A program made the position numbers and the translations under genes. Below are positions 8,582 through 19,212 of a stretch of DNA of 64,000 nt, one piece after another (position 1 is the first letter of the stretch; every line of letters begins with the position of its first letter). This DNA comes from Pseudonocardia kunmingensis (lineage in GTDB: Bacteria > Actinomycetota > Actinomycetes > Mycobacteriales > Pseudonocardiaceae): positions 248,001 through 312,000 of the forward strand of contig NZ_VFPA01000001.1 in the NCBI RefSeq assembly GCF_006716445.1, written 5' to 3'. The notes beneath the pieces were generated by a model. It ran no database searches and had not been told where the DNA came from. It saw only the letters and a list, made by a program, of their open reading frames with translations.

Positions 8582-9526
8582 ATGCCCGTCCCAGCGGCGA
8601 TCAGCGTGCGCGGCCTGCGCAAGGCCTACGGCGAGAAGGTCGTCCTCGACGGCGTCGACCTCGACGTCCCCGCCGGCTCGATCTTCGCCCTGCTCGGCCC
8701 GAACGGCGCCGGCAAGACCACCACGGTCTCCATCCTGGCGACCCTGGTCGCGGCCGACGGCGGAACCGCGCGCGTCGCGGGCCACGACCCCGCCCGCGAT
8801 CCGGACGCGGTCCGCGCGTCGATCGGGGTCACCGGCCAGTTCTCCGCGGTCGACGGCCTGCTCACGGGCGAGGAGAACCTCGTCCTGATGGCCGACCTGC
8901 ACCACCTGCCCCGCGCCGAGGGCCGGCGCCGGGCCCGCGACCTGCTGGAGCGCTTCGACCTGGTCGATGCCGCCCGCAAGCCGACGGCCACCTACTCCGG
9001 CGGCATGCGCCGTCGGCTCGACCTGGCCATGGGCCTCGTCGGCCGACCACGGGTGCTCTTCCTCGACGAGCCGTCCACCGGGCTCGACCCGCGGAGCAGG
9101 CGCGCGCTCTGGGACGTGATCCGCGAGCTCGCGGCCACGGGGGTGACGATCCTGCTCACCACGCAGTACCTGGAGGAGGCCGACCAGCTCGCAGACTTCG
9201 TCGCGGTGCTCGACCACGGGCGGATCGTCGCGGGCGGCACCCCGGACGAGCTCAAGGGCCTCGTGCCCGGCGGCCACGTCCGGCTGGTCTTCGCCGACGC
9301 CGCCGGGTACGACGTGGCCGCGCGGGTGCTGACCGGCGCCGTCCGGGACGACACCGCGTTGGCGCTGCAGGTGGCCAGCGGCGGCACCGCCTGCGAGATC
9401 CGCGACCTGCTCGACCAGCTGGACCGCTTCGGGGTCACGGCCGCCCGGCTGTCCGTGCACACGCCCGATCTCGACGACGTGTTCCTCGCCCTCACCGGAC
9501 GGCCTGCGGAGGCGATCTCCCGATGA
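8582..9526 (+). CDS. ABC transporter ATP-binding protein, DrrA-like
   Basis: This 314-residue ATPase belongs to the daunorubicin-resistance DrrA-type family that powers two-component drug or lipid exporters. Visible motifs are Walker A GPNGAGKTT, the Q-loop region GVTGQFSAVDGLLTGEENL, signature TYSGGMRRRLDLA, Walker B RVLFLDEPSTGLD and the H-loop region LLTTQYLEEAD. A family-specific C-terminal extension follows (HTPDLDDVFLALTGR). The ATG at 8582 with GAGGAG upstream is preferred over ATG 8567, which overlaps the DUF4097 stop. The permease gene overlaps its stop as ATGA. Confidence 0.93.
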   Translation: MPVPAAISVRGLRKAYGEKVVLDGVDLDVPAGSIFALLGPNGAGKTTTVSILATLVAADGGTARVAGHDPARDPDAVRASIGVTGQFSAVDGLLTGEENLVLMADLHHLPRAEGRRRARDLLERFDLVDAARKPTATYSGGMRRRLDLAMGLVGRPRVLFLDEPSTGLDPRSRRALWDVIRELAATGVTILLTTQYLEEADQLADFVAVLDHGRIVAGGTPDELKGLVPGGHVRLVFADAAGYDVAARVLTGAVRDDTALALQVASGGTACEIRDLLDQLDRFGVTAARLSVHTPDLDDVFLALTGRPAEAISR

Positions 9527-10293
9527 CCACCACCCTCGCGCTGCGGGACTGCTCGACGATGCTGCGCCGGCAGCTGCGGCACCTGCAGCGCTACCCCTCG
9601 ATGACGCTGATGCTCGTCGGGATGCCGGTGATCTTCCTGCTGCTGTTCGTGTACGTCCTCGGCGGCACGTTGGGCGCCGGGCTCGGTGGTGACCGCGGCG
9701 ACTACGCGTCCTACATCACCCCCGGCATCCTGCTGATGACCGTGGCGACCTCGGTCAGCGGCACGTCCGTCTCGGTGGCCATGGACATGACCGAGGGCAT
9801 CGTCGCCCGCTTCCGCACGATGGCGATCTTCCGACCGTCCGTCCTGACCGGGCACGTGCTGGCCGGCATGGTCCAGACGCTGCTGTCGGTCGCCGTGGTC
9901 GCCTGCGTCGCGCTGCTGGTGGGCTTCCGGCCGGCCGCGAGCGTCGGCGGCTGGCTCGGCGCGCTCGGCGTGATCGCCGTGTTCGCGTTCGCGCTGATCT
10001 GGCTCGGCGTCGCGCTCGGCGTGAGCACCCGCAGCGTCGAGACGGCGAGCAACACGCCCATGCCGCTGATGCTGCTGCCCTTCCTGGGCAGCGGGTTCGT
10101 CCCCACCGACTCCATGCCGACCGCGCTGCGCTGGTTCGCCGAGTACCAGCCGTTCACACCGGTGATCGAGACCGTGCGCGGCCTGCTCATGGGGACGCCG
10201 GTGGGCGGTCACGCCGTCGCCGCACTCGTCTGGAGCGCCGCGATCGCCGCGGGCAGCTACGCCTGGGCCATCCGCCGCTACAACCGCACCTGA
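9523..10293 (+). CDS. ABC-2 type permease, DrrB-like
   Basis: This 256-residue integral membrane protein has six predicted helices, including PSMTLMLVGMPVIFLLLFVY, GMVQTLLSVAVVACVALLVG and LGALGVIAVFAFALIWLGVA. Its ABC-2 signature region FLGSGFVPTDSMPTALRWFA is followed by EYQPFTPVIETVRGLL, diagnostic for DrrB-type exporters. It pairs with the ATPase encoded just upstream (4-base ATGA overlap). The substrate is unknown; a hydrophobic metabolite is usual for the family, and the downstream P450 suggests a product or detoxification target. Confidence 0.93.
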   Translation: MTTTLALRDCSTMLRRQLRHLQRYPSMTLMLVGMPVIFLLLFVYVLGGTLGAGLGGDRGDYASYITPGILLMTVATSVSGTSVSVAMDMTEGIVARFRTMAIFRPSVLTGHVLAGMVQTLLSVAVVACVALLVGFRPAASVGGWLGALGVIAVFAFALIWLGVALGVSTRSVETASNTPMPLMLLPFLGSGFVPTDSMPTALRWFAEYQPFTPVIETVRGLLMGTPVGGHAVAALVWSAAIAAGSYAWAIRRYNRT

Positions 10294-10312
10294 CCGGATC
10301 GGAACCACAGCG

Positions 10313-11515
10313 ATGACTCAGACTTCCGTCCCACGCATCACCACGCTCCCCACGAACCGCCACCCGGATCGGCCGTTCGACCCGCCACCCGAGCTGGCCG
10401 CGATCCGCGAGCGGCACCCGCTCGTCCGCATGACCTACCCGGACGGGCACGACGGCTGGCTCGCCACCGGCTACGACGCCTGCCGCGCCGTGCTCGCGGA
10501 CCGCCGCTTCAGCTCCCGCTACGAGCTCATGCACCTGCCGCTGGCGGTGGACGGCGCGCCGGCGGAGCTGCCGCCGGCCGCCCTCGGCGACCTCACCGGG
10601 ATCGACGCGCCGGAGCACACCCGCCTGCGGCGCCCGCTCGTCGGCTACTTCACGGTGCGCCGCATGCAGGCGCTCACCGAGCGGGTCGAGGAGATCGCGG
10701 CCGCGCACCTCGACGCGATGGTGCGTGGCGGGTCGCAGGCAGACCTCGTGCCCGCGTTCGCGAAACCGGTTCCCGCGCTCGTCATCTGCGAGCTGCTCGG
10801 TGTGCCCTACGCCGACCGCGACACCTTCCAGCGCCACGTGTTCACGATCATGGGTGGTCGCAGCACGGCCGAGCAGGTCGGCGCGGCGATGGGCGCGCTC
10901 CACGAGTACCTGCTCGGTCTCGTGCGGGCCAAGCGCGCCCGCCCGGCCGAGGACGTGCTCAGCAGTCTCACCGAGACCGACCTGGACGATGACGAGCTCG
11001 CGGGCGTCGGCGCCTTCCTGCTCGCGGCCGGCCTCGACACCACCGCGAACATGATCGCCCTCGGCACGTTCGCCCTGCTCTGCGATCCCCACCAGCTCGA
11101 GGTGCTGCGCTCGGACCCCGGGGTCGTCGAGCCTGCGGTCGAGGAGCTTCTGCGCTACCTGACCGTCGGGCACACCGGCGTCCGCGCCGCGCTGGAGGAC
11201 GTCGAGCTCGAGGGCCAGGTGATCCGGGCCGGCGAGTCGGTGACGCTCGCGATGGGGGCCGGCAACCGCGACCCGCGCCGCTGGTCCGACCCGGACGTCC
11301 TCGACCTGCGCCGCGGCGCACCCGGGCACCTGGCCCTCGGCCACGGCATCCACCAGTGCCTCGGCCAGCAGCTCGCGCGCGTGGAGATGCGGGTGGCCTT
11401 CCCCGCGCTGCTGTCCCGGTTCCCCGGGCTGCGCCTCGACTGCGCGCCCGCGGACGTGCCGACGCGCCCCGACGCGAACATCTACGGGGTCCACGCGCTA
11501 CCCGTCGCCTGGTAG
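10313..11515 (+). CDS. Cytochrome P450 (CYP105/107-like soluble bacterial type)
   Basis: This 400-residue haem monooxygenase has the I-helix oxygen-activation motif LAAGLDTTANM (Asp242, Thr243, Thr244), the K-helix E-x-x-R in VEELLRYL, and the haem loop LALGHGIHQCLG with the cysteine ligand at residue 349. The normally conserved Phe seven residues before that Cys is Leu342. No ferredoxin or reductase gene is adjacent, so electrons must come from elsewhere. It starts 19 bases after the DrrB-like permease and is probably in the same transcript. The substrate cannot be inferred. Confidence 0.95.
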   Translation: MTQTSVPRITTLPTNRHPDRPFDPPPELAAIRERHPLVRMTYPDGHDGWLATGYDACRAVLADRRFSSRYELMHLPLAVDGAPAELPPAALGDLTGIDAPEHTRLRRPLVGYFTVRRMQALTERVEEIAAAHLDAMVRGGSQADLVPAFAKPVPALVICELLGVPYADRDTFQRHVFTIMGGRSTAEQVGAAMGALHEYLLGLVRAKRARPAEDVLSSLTETDLDDDELAGVGAFLLAAGLDTTANMIALGTFALLCDPHQLEVLRSDPGVVEPAVEELLRYLTVGHTGVRAALEDVELEGQVIRAGESVTLAMGAGNRDPRRWSDPDVLDLRRGAPGHLALGHGIHQCLGQQLARVEMRVAFPALLSRFPGLRLDCAPADVPTRPDANIYGVHALPVAW

Positions 11516-11519
11516 CTGC

Positions 11520-11550
11520 TTGCCTTGGAGCGCGCTCGAAGGCTTAGCGT
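11520..11550 (+). promoter_or_regulatory. MerR-type promoter with 19-bp spacer and dyad
   Basis: TTGCCT (11520-11525) and TAGCGT (11545-11550) are separated by 19 bp, the long spacer typical of MerR-controlled promoters. A near-perfect dyad CCTTGGAGCG/CGCTCGAAGG (11524-11543, 9 of 10 pairs) fills the spacer. The merR-like start codon is at 11558, so the transcript is nearly leaderless. Autoregulation is the natural reading. Confidence 0.8.
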
Positions 11551-11557
11551 CGTCGGC

Positions 11558-11986
11558 ATGACCGCAACGGTGGACGCCGCGCTGGACCGCCTGAAGAGGC
11601 AGGACGCGGCGGTGCCCGACCAGGGCGCGACGCTGACGATCGCCGAGATGGCCGAGCGCACCGGCGTCTCCGCCCACACGCTGCGGTACTACGAGCGGAT
11701 CGGGCTGCTGTCGGTCGCCCGCGACGGGGCGGGCTACCGGGTGTACACCGCCGCCGACTACGCGCGCGTGGTCTTCCTGAACCGGATGCGGATGACGGGC
11801 ATGTCCATCCGCGGTCTCCAGCGGTACGTCGCCCTCGTGGAGGAGGGCGAGACCAGCGTTCCGGAGCGGCGGGAGATGATGCTCGCGCACCGCGACGCGA
11901 TCCGGGCGCAGATCCAGGAGCTCGTGTTCGCCCTCGAGACCGTCGAGTTCAAGATCGCCGCGTACGGCGGCCACCCCGAGCCGTAG
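11558..11986 (+). CDS. MerR-family transcriptional regulator
   Basis: This 142-residue protein has a winged-helix N-terminal domain ([20 protein letters not shown] then [20 protein letters not shown]) and a helix-rich dimerisation segment with [16 protein letters not shown]. No metal-binding cysteines are present, so it resembles the small-molecule-responsive AdhR/YfmP type rather than metal sensors. The ATG at 11558 directly follows its MerR-type promoter. It precedes an aldo/keto reductase gene by 46 bases on the same strand, a common pairing in which MerR controls aldehyde- or electrophile-responsive reductases. Confidence 0.92.
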   Translation: MTATVDAALDRLKRQDAAVPDQGATLTIAEMAERTGVSAHTLRYYERIGLLSVARDGAGYRVYTAADYARVVFLNRMRMTGMSIRGLQRYVALVEEGETSVPERREMMLAHRDAIRAQIQELVFALETVEFKIAAYGGHPEP

Positions 11987-12032
11987 CCCGCCGCTCGGCC
12001 GCCCCTCTTCCCCTTCACCTCAGGAGACATCC

Positions 12033-13010
12033 GTGTCCCTACCCACCCGTGCCCTCGGCCCCCTGTCCGTGAGCGCGCTCGGCCTCGGCTGCATGGGCAT
12101 GAGCTTCGCCTACGGCACGCCCGACCGCGGCGAGGCCGTCACCACCCTCCACCGGGCCCTCGACCTCGGCATCACCTTCCTCGACACCGCCGACATGTAC
12201 GGCAGCGGCGACAACGAGGAGCTCCTCGCCGCCGTGCTCGCGGACCGGCGCGACGAGGTCACCCTCGCGACCAAGTTCGGCATCCTAACCGGTGAGGACG
12301 GCTACCCGCGAGGCGTCGACGGCAGCCCGGGCTACGCGCGCCGGGCGTGCGACGCCTCGCTGCGGCGGCTCGGTGTCGACCACATCGACCTGTACTACCT
12401 GCACCGGCCCGACCCGACGGTGCCGATCGAGGAGACCGTCGGCGCGATGGCCGAGCTCGTCGCGGCCGGGAAGGTGCGCCACCTCGGGCTCTCCGAGGGC
12501 TCCGCGGAGACGATCCGGCGCGCCGTCGCCGTCCACCCGATCGCGGCGGTGCAGATGGAGTGGTCGGTGTTCAGCCGCGACATCGAGCGCGCCGTCCTGC
12601 CTGCGTGCCGGGAGCTCGGCATCGGCCTGGTGCCCTACAGCCCGCTCGGGCGGGGGCTGCTGACCGGCGCCCTGCCCGCTGCGTTCGCCGACGGCGACTT
12701 CCGCCGCACCCTGCCGCGGTTCCAGCAGGAGAACCTCGAGCGCAACCTGGAGACCGTCGGGGCCGTCCGGGAGATCGCCGCGTCGCACGGCGCCACGCCG
12801 GCGCAGGTCGCGCTGGCGTGGCTGCTCGCGCAGGGCGAGGACGTCGTCCCCATCCCGGGGACGAAGCGCGTGCGCTACCTGGAGGAGAACGCGGGCGCGC
12901 TCGACGTCACCCTCACCTCCGCCGACCTCGCCCGCCTCGACGCGCTGCGCCCCGCGGGCGACCGGTATGCGGACATGACCTGGGTGGAACGCGACACCCT
13001 CGCCGGGTAG
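12033..13010 (+). CDS. Aldo/keto reductase
   Basis: This 325-residue NAD(P)H-dependent oxidoreductase of the AKR superfamily (TIM barrel) reduces carbonyl compounds. The catalytic tetrad is visible as Asp and Tyr in [15 protein letters not shown], Lys in LATKFGI and His in YYLHRPDP. The cofactor region near the C-terminus includes [19 protein letters not shown]. The GTG at 12033 has CAGGAG seven bases upstream. It is probably co-transcribed with and controlled by the upstream MerR regulator. The gene ends in a strong hairpin facing uvrA. Confidence 0.93.
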   Translation: MSLPTRALGPLSVSALGLGCMGMSFAYGTPDRGEAVTTLHRALDLGITFLDTADMYGSGDNEELLAAVLADRRDEVTLATKFGILTGEDGYPRGVDGSPGYARRACDASLRRLGVDHIDLYYLHRPDPTVPIEETVGAMAELVAAGKVRHLGLSEGSAETIRRAVAVHPIAAVQMEWSVFSRDIERAVLPACRELGIGLVPYSPLGRGLLTGALPAAFADGDFRRTLPRFQQENLERNLETVGAVREIAASHGATPAQVALAWLLAQGEDVVPIPGTKRVRYLEENAGALDVTLTSADLARLDALRPAGDRYADMTWVERDTLAG

Positions 13011-13017
13011 CCGCTGG

Positions 13018-13059
13018 ACGAACGACACCCTCGCCCCATCGGACGAGGGTGCCGTTCGT
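13018..13059. terminator. Hairpin terminator between convergent AKR and uvrA genes
   Basis: ACGAACGACACCCTCG (13018-13033) pairs with CGAGGGTGCCGTTCGT (13044-13059) in 15 of 16 positions around a 10-base loop. It sits between convergent stop codons (13010 and 13064) and can serve both strands. There is no T-run, as is usual in high-GC actinobacteria. Its left arm repeats CGACACCCTCGCC from the last codons of the AKR gene. Confidence 0.75.
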
Positions 13060-13063
13060 ACGG

Positions 13064-15976
<2,913 letters not shown>

Positions 15977-16005
15977 GGTGGGGAGCCTCCTACAGATGCG
16001 AGGTG

Positions 16006-16026
16006 GAGGGCCTTCCGGAGGCCCTC
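16006..16026 (-). promoter_or_regulatory. Hairpin in the uvrA leader
   Basis: GAGGGCCT (16006-16013) and AGGCCCTC (16019-16026) form a perfect 8-bp stem with a 5-base loop, within the transcribed leader between the predicted uvrA promoter and its ribosome site. It may influence mRNA stability or translation; no known riboregulator is recognised. Confidence 0.5.
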
Positions 16027-16031
16027 GTTCC

Positions 16032-16054
16032 ATGCTAGGCGCGACCACCGACAG
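16032..16054 (-). promoter_or_regulatory. RecA-NDp/PafBC-type DNA-damage promoter of uvrA
   Basis: Read on the minus strand, the sequence is CTGTCGGTG (16054-16046), eight bases, then TAGCAT (16037-16032). It matches the TTGTCRGTG-N8-TANNNT motif of LexA-independent damage-inducible promoters in mycobacteria (PafBC-dependent) with one mismatch. The same motif, perfect, precedes uvrB in this window. No LexA box is seen. Confidence 0.75.
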
Positions 16055-16190
16055 AACCGGCGCGGCAGCCGGCGGCCCGGCGAGCGGCCGCTCCGGGGAG
16101 CCGGGCAGCCACCACGAGGATCGCACGCACGTTCGAACGGCCGTCGACCGGGTCGGCACTGCCACCCGCCCCTCGCCGACGCACCCTTCT

Positions 16191-16400
16191 GATCGCCACG
16201 AGCCGCACACCAGCGCGGCGCCGACCGCAATGACGTGCGGCTCGAGAGGATCTCCCCGCACTGATCGTTCCGAGCCGCGCGCCAGCGCCTCGGCACGACA
16301 ACAGCGCGCGCTTCGGAAGGATCAGCCGGGCATGATCTGCGCGAGCCGCACACCACCGACCTCCCCACGACCACGGCATACGGCTGGGAAGGATCAGCGA
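16191..16400. repeat. Three tandem ~72-nt imperfect non-coding repeats
   Basis: Units start at GATC 16191, 16263 and 16334 (periods 72 and 71). Each has CGAGCCGC near its start (16199, 16271, 16342) and AGGATC near its end (16247, 16318, 16390). Unit 1 contains an internal inverted repeat CGAGCCGCAC/GTGCGGCTCG, and units 2 and 3 contain degenerate versions, so each unit could fold as a hairpin. The middle of each unit is divergent. No coding potential, tRNA features or CRISPR-like identity is seen. Confidence 0.7.
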
Positions 16401-16452
16401 CTGTCGGCTTGGCCGGGGGCCGGCAGCCGGGGCCGGAGGCCGGGGGCGGGGG

Positions 16453-17706
16453 TCAGACGGCCGGGTGGTGGCGGGGGGCCCAGCGCTCGGCGGCCAGCGC
16501 GGCCGCGATCATGCGGCCCAGGTGGCCGGACGCGCCGCGACGCGGGAGGGCGGCGATGCGGGGGGCGAGGGCCGGCAGGCGGCGGTGAGCGCCCTCGGCC
16601 GCGGCGTGGGCGACATGGAGCGCGGCGAGAACGTGGGTGTCCAGGGCGCTGTGGCCGAGGGCGGGCAGCGGCACGAGCACGGCGCCGGGTATCCGCTCGA
16701 CGACCTCCTCGGCGCGGGGGCGCGGGGTGCGCAGGTCGCGCTCCCCGGAGACGACGGCGGTGGGCCAGTCGAACGCGCCGATCGAGGTGGGGAGGTCGTA
16801 GGGCTCGCCGGTGAACGGTGGGTTGCGCGCCGCCGCCGGCGCGAAGACGACCTGCGGGTCGAGGGGGTGCCCGTCCGGCGGAGCGCCGTAGTCGAGCTCG
16901 CCGTAGCTGATGCCGCCGACCAGGTCGGGCTCCACCAGGAAGCGGGTGCCGGGGCCGTCGACCTCCCGCGGCCCGAGGCTCGCGACCCACTCCCACGTGC
17001 GGACCGCGCGGCCCTCCCGCACTCCGTCGAGCAGCCGCCCCAGCACCCGGGGGCCGCCGAACTCGTACACGACGGGCACGACGGCGCCGGCGCTCTCGGG
17101 GATCACCAGCCCGTCCGCGAGGAGCGCGCGCAGCAGCGCCGCGACGCGCGCGGTCTCCGCCGTCGCCCCGTCCCAGAGCAGCCCGCGCTGGTGGGCGCGC
17201 ACCAGCGGCAGGTCCCGCGGGCCGAACATCGGCGAGTCGAGCACCATGCCGGCAACGCGGTCCGGGTGCTGCACCCCGAAGCCCTGGGCCAGGTAGGTGC
17301 CGTAGGACGAGCCGTAGACGACGGCGCGGCGCACGCCCGCGTGGTCGAGCACCGCGGCCAGGTCGGCCACCACCTGCTCGACGGTGACGGCCACGAGCGG
17401 CAGGTCGCGACCCGCGTCGTCGCACCGGGACAGGCCGATCCCGCGGTGCTCCACCATGATCACGTCGAGGCCGCGGGCCGCGGCCAGCCGGCGCAGCGAC
17501 CGGTAGGGCAGGACGGACGCGACGCCGGGGCCGCCGGGCAGCACCAGCACCGGTGTGCCGCCACGCGGGCCGGTGCGGACGTAGGTCAGGTCGAACTCGT
17601 CCGGCCCGTCGGGTGTGACCGGTCGACGCACCCGGTGCCCGTACGGCTCCGCCGCGAGGCGCCGGGCCCACGCCTCGGCCTGCCCGCTCCCCCGCAGATC
17701 CCCCAC
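16453..17706 (-). CDS. Alpha/beta-fold hydrolase, proline iminopeptidase-like
   Basis: This 417-residue serine hydrolase resembles the prolyl aminopeptidase/TAP-like group. It shows the oxyanion segment VLVLPGGPGVASVLPYRSLR, a conserved VEHRGIGLSRCDD, the nucleophile elbow VVYGSSYGTYLAQGF, and a late Asp and His (SGERDLRTPRPRA, ALGHSALDTH). No signal peptide is present, so it is probably cytoplasmic. The GTG at 17706 is the best start; the divergent OsmC-like gene begins 55 bases away. The true substrate (peptide or ester) cannot be assigned. Confidence 0.85.
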   Translation of the reverse strand: MGDLRGSGQAEAWARRLAAEPYGHRVRRPVTPDGPDEFDLTYVRTGPRGGTPVLVLPGGPGVASVLPYRSLRRLAAARGLDVIMVEHRGIGLSRCDDAGRDLPLVAVTVEQVVADLAAVLDHAGVRRAVVYGSSYGTYLAQGFGVQHPDRVAGMVLDSPMFGPRDLPLVRAHQRGLLWDGATAETARVAALLRALLADGLVIPESAGAVVPVVYEFGGPRVLGRLLDGVREGRAVRTWEWVASLGPREVDGPGTRFLVEPDLVGGISYGELDYGAPPDGHPLDPQVVFAPAAARNPPFTGEPYDLPTSIGAFDWPTAVVSGERDLRTPRPRAEEVVERIPGAVLVPLPALGHSALDTHVLAALHVAHAAAEGAHRRLPALAPRIAALPRRGASGHLGRMIAAALAAERWAPRHHPAV

Positions 17707-17761
17707 ACGTGGTCGACGAACGAGCCGCGACCACGGTTCCCCGGCGCTCTACGCTGGCCCG

Positions 17762-18172
17762 GTGGGAGAACCGAACGTCTGGTCCGTGGCCCGCCTGCCC
17801 ACCCCGGAGAGCGAGGCGGCGGACCTGAGCGTCAACGGGTTGGAGCTGAGCTGCGCGGTGCCCGACGCCGCGGGGTCCGAGCCGGCGGGCGCCACCCCGT
17901 TCGGCCTGCTCGCCGCGTCGCTCTCGTCCTGCACGGCGATGTCGGTGCGCACGTTCCTGGTGCGCTGGCGGATCGACCCCGGCGCGGTCACCGTGCGCGT
18001 CGGCGTGTACCAGAGCACGCCGCCGATGCTGGACCGGCAGGTCACGGTGGCCGCCGAGGTCGGGCCCGACCTGCGCGAGCAGCTGGCCGGCGTCGTCGAC
18101 AGCACGCCGGTCACGGTGCTCCTGCGGGACGCGATGACGATCCGCACGGTGCTGACCACGGGCGCGAGCTGA
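17762..18172 (+). CDS. OsmC-family protein
   Basis: This 136-residue protein resembles OsmC/Ohr peroxide-detoxifying proteins. The central helix ATPFGLLAASLSSCTAMSVR contains the family cysteine, and the C-terminal strands end in MTIRTVL. The second redox cysteine is less certain (a Cys occurs earlier in LELSCAVPD), so peroxidase activity is inferred. The GTG at 17762 lies about seven bases after a TACGCT -10-like hexamer (17750-17755), suggesting a leaderless transcript. It is divergent from the hydrolase and ends six bases before the convergent LysR-type gene stop. Confidence 0.75.
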   Translation: MGEPNVWSVARLPTPESEAADLSVNGLELSCAVPDAAGSEPAGATPFGLLAASLSSCTAMSVRTFLVRWRIDPGAVTVRVGVYQSTPPMLDRQVTVAAEVGPDLREQLAGVVDSTPVTVLLRDAMTIRTVLTTGAS

Positions 18173-18178
18173 GCCGGG

Positions 18179-19138
18179 TCACCGGTAGGTGTGTCGGTGC
18201 GGCACCGACTCGTCGTGCTCCTGGTCGCCGCCGTCGACCAGCGGTGGCGGTGACCCGCCCACGGCGGTGAGCGCCGCCAGCCCGCGCGCGATCGCCTCCT
18301 GCCCCCTGCTCCCCCTGCGCACGCAGGACAGCACCAGCCGGGTCGGTGCGCCCCGCAGCGGGATCCGGACGACGCCGTGGTGCGCGGGGATCGGCGCGAG
18401 CCGCGGCATCAGGCACACCCCGAAGCCGTGCGTGACGAGCGCGACGACCCCGTTCCACTCCTCCGCGCCGTGCGTGATGCGCGGGCTGAACCCGGCGGCG
18501 CTGCAGGCGGCGAGGACGATCGCGGAGTCGGCACCGCGGTCGGCGCCGACCCACTCCTCGCCCGCGGCATCGGCGAGGTCGACGACGTCGGCGGCCGCGA
18601 GCGGGTGCCCGGCGGGCACCACCAGGTCGAAGGGGTCGTGCAGCAGCGGCTGCTGGTCGAACCGCGGGTCGTCGCGCGGGGGCGCACCCGGCGTCGGAAG
18701 GACCACGGCGATGTCCGCGGCCCCCGCGAGCAGCAGCTCGAAGCACTCCGCGTTGCCCGCCTCGGTGACCTCGACGGCGAGCGGCGGGGACGCGTCGCGC
18801 AAGCGGGCGGCGGCGGGGGCGAGCAGGCCGGCGAGCGCGGTGGGGAACGCGCAGAGCCGCAGGCCGGCCGCGCCGGCCCGGGCGGTGGCGACCTCGCCGA
18901 GCACGCGCTCCCACTCCGCGTAGAGGCGGTCGGCGTGCCCGACCAGCACCCGCGCCGCCGGGGTCAGCCGGACGCCGCGGCCCACCCGTTCCAGGAGGGT
19001 GACCCCGACGTCGTGGCCGAGCAAGCGGATCTGCTGCGAGACGGCCGACGGGGTGAGGTGCAGCGCCGCGGCGGCCGCGGTCACCGTGCCGTGCTCGTCG
19101 AGCATCCGGAGGACGTGCAGCCGCCGCAGGTCGATCAT
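18179..19138 (-). CDS. LysR-family transcriptional regulator
   Basis: This 319-residue protein begins with the LysR winged helix (MIDLRRLHVLRMLDEHGTVT, then LHLTPSAVSQQIRLLGHDVG, residues 1-60), followed by a periplasmic-binding-like effector domain (about 90-290). The ATG at 19138 is divergent from an RhtA-like exporter gene starting at 19213. LysR regulators commonly control the divergent neighbour in response to the transported compound. No canonical T-N11-A site is clear in the 74-bp gap. Confidence 0.92.
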   Translation of the reverse strand: MIDLRRLHVLRMLDEHGTVTAAAAALHLTPSAVSQQIRLLGHDVGVTLLERVGRGVRLTPAARVLVGHADRLYAEWERVLGEVATARAGAAGLRLCAFPTALAGLLAPAAARLRDASPPLAVEVTEAGNAECFELLLAGAADIAVVLPTPGAPPRDDPRFDQQPLLHDPFDLVVPAGHPLAAADVVDLADAAGEEWVGADRGADSAIVLAACSAAGFSPRITHGAEEWNGVVALVTHGFGVCLMPRLAPIPAHHGVVRIPLRGAPTRLVLSCVRRGSRGQEAIARGLAALTAVGGSPPPLVDGGDQEHDESVPHRHTYR

Positions 19139-19212
19139 TCAGCCAAGGCTACAAGGTATGACCCGAGAAACCGTAGATGGACGTTGATACGCCGGCGGGG
19201 GACGGTGGCGTC

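Larger units (their letters stand above)
15977..16452. other. Intergenic region upstream of uvrA
   Basis: These 476 bases hold the uvrA leader and promoter (to 16054) and then about 350 bases with no credible gene on either strand. The distal half (16191-16400) is occupied by three tandem ~72-nt repeats. Open frames here are short and disagree with codon bias. Confidence 0.7.

Noticed and set aside
16128..16135. GTTCGAAC near uvrA as a LexA box
   Set aside because: It is a bare 8-bp palindrome without the spaced half-sites of actinobacterial LexA boxes and lies upstream of the predicted promoter.
16035..16379. Short open frames on both strands across the region upstream of uvrA
   Set aside because: They run through the promoter and the tandem repeats, differ in composition from real genes here and have no ribosome sites.
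16191..16400. CRISPR array
   Set aside because: Repeats are imperfect, only three units exist, conserved parts are at the unit ends rather than identical 24-40 bp repeats, and no cas genes are nearby.
16191..16400. Tandem tRNA genes, because units are about 72 bases
   Set aside because: No T-loop GTTCRA motif, anticodon arm or acceptor pairing is visible.
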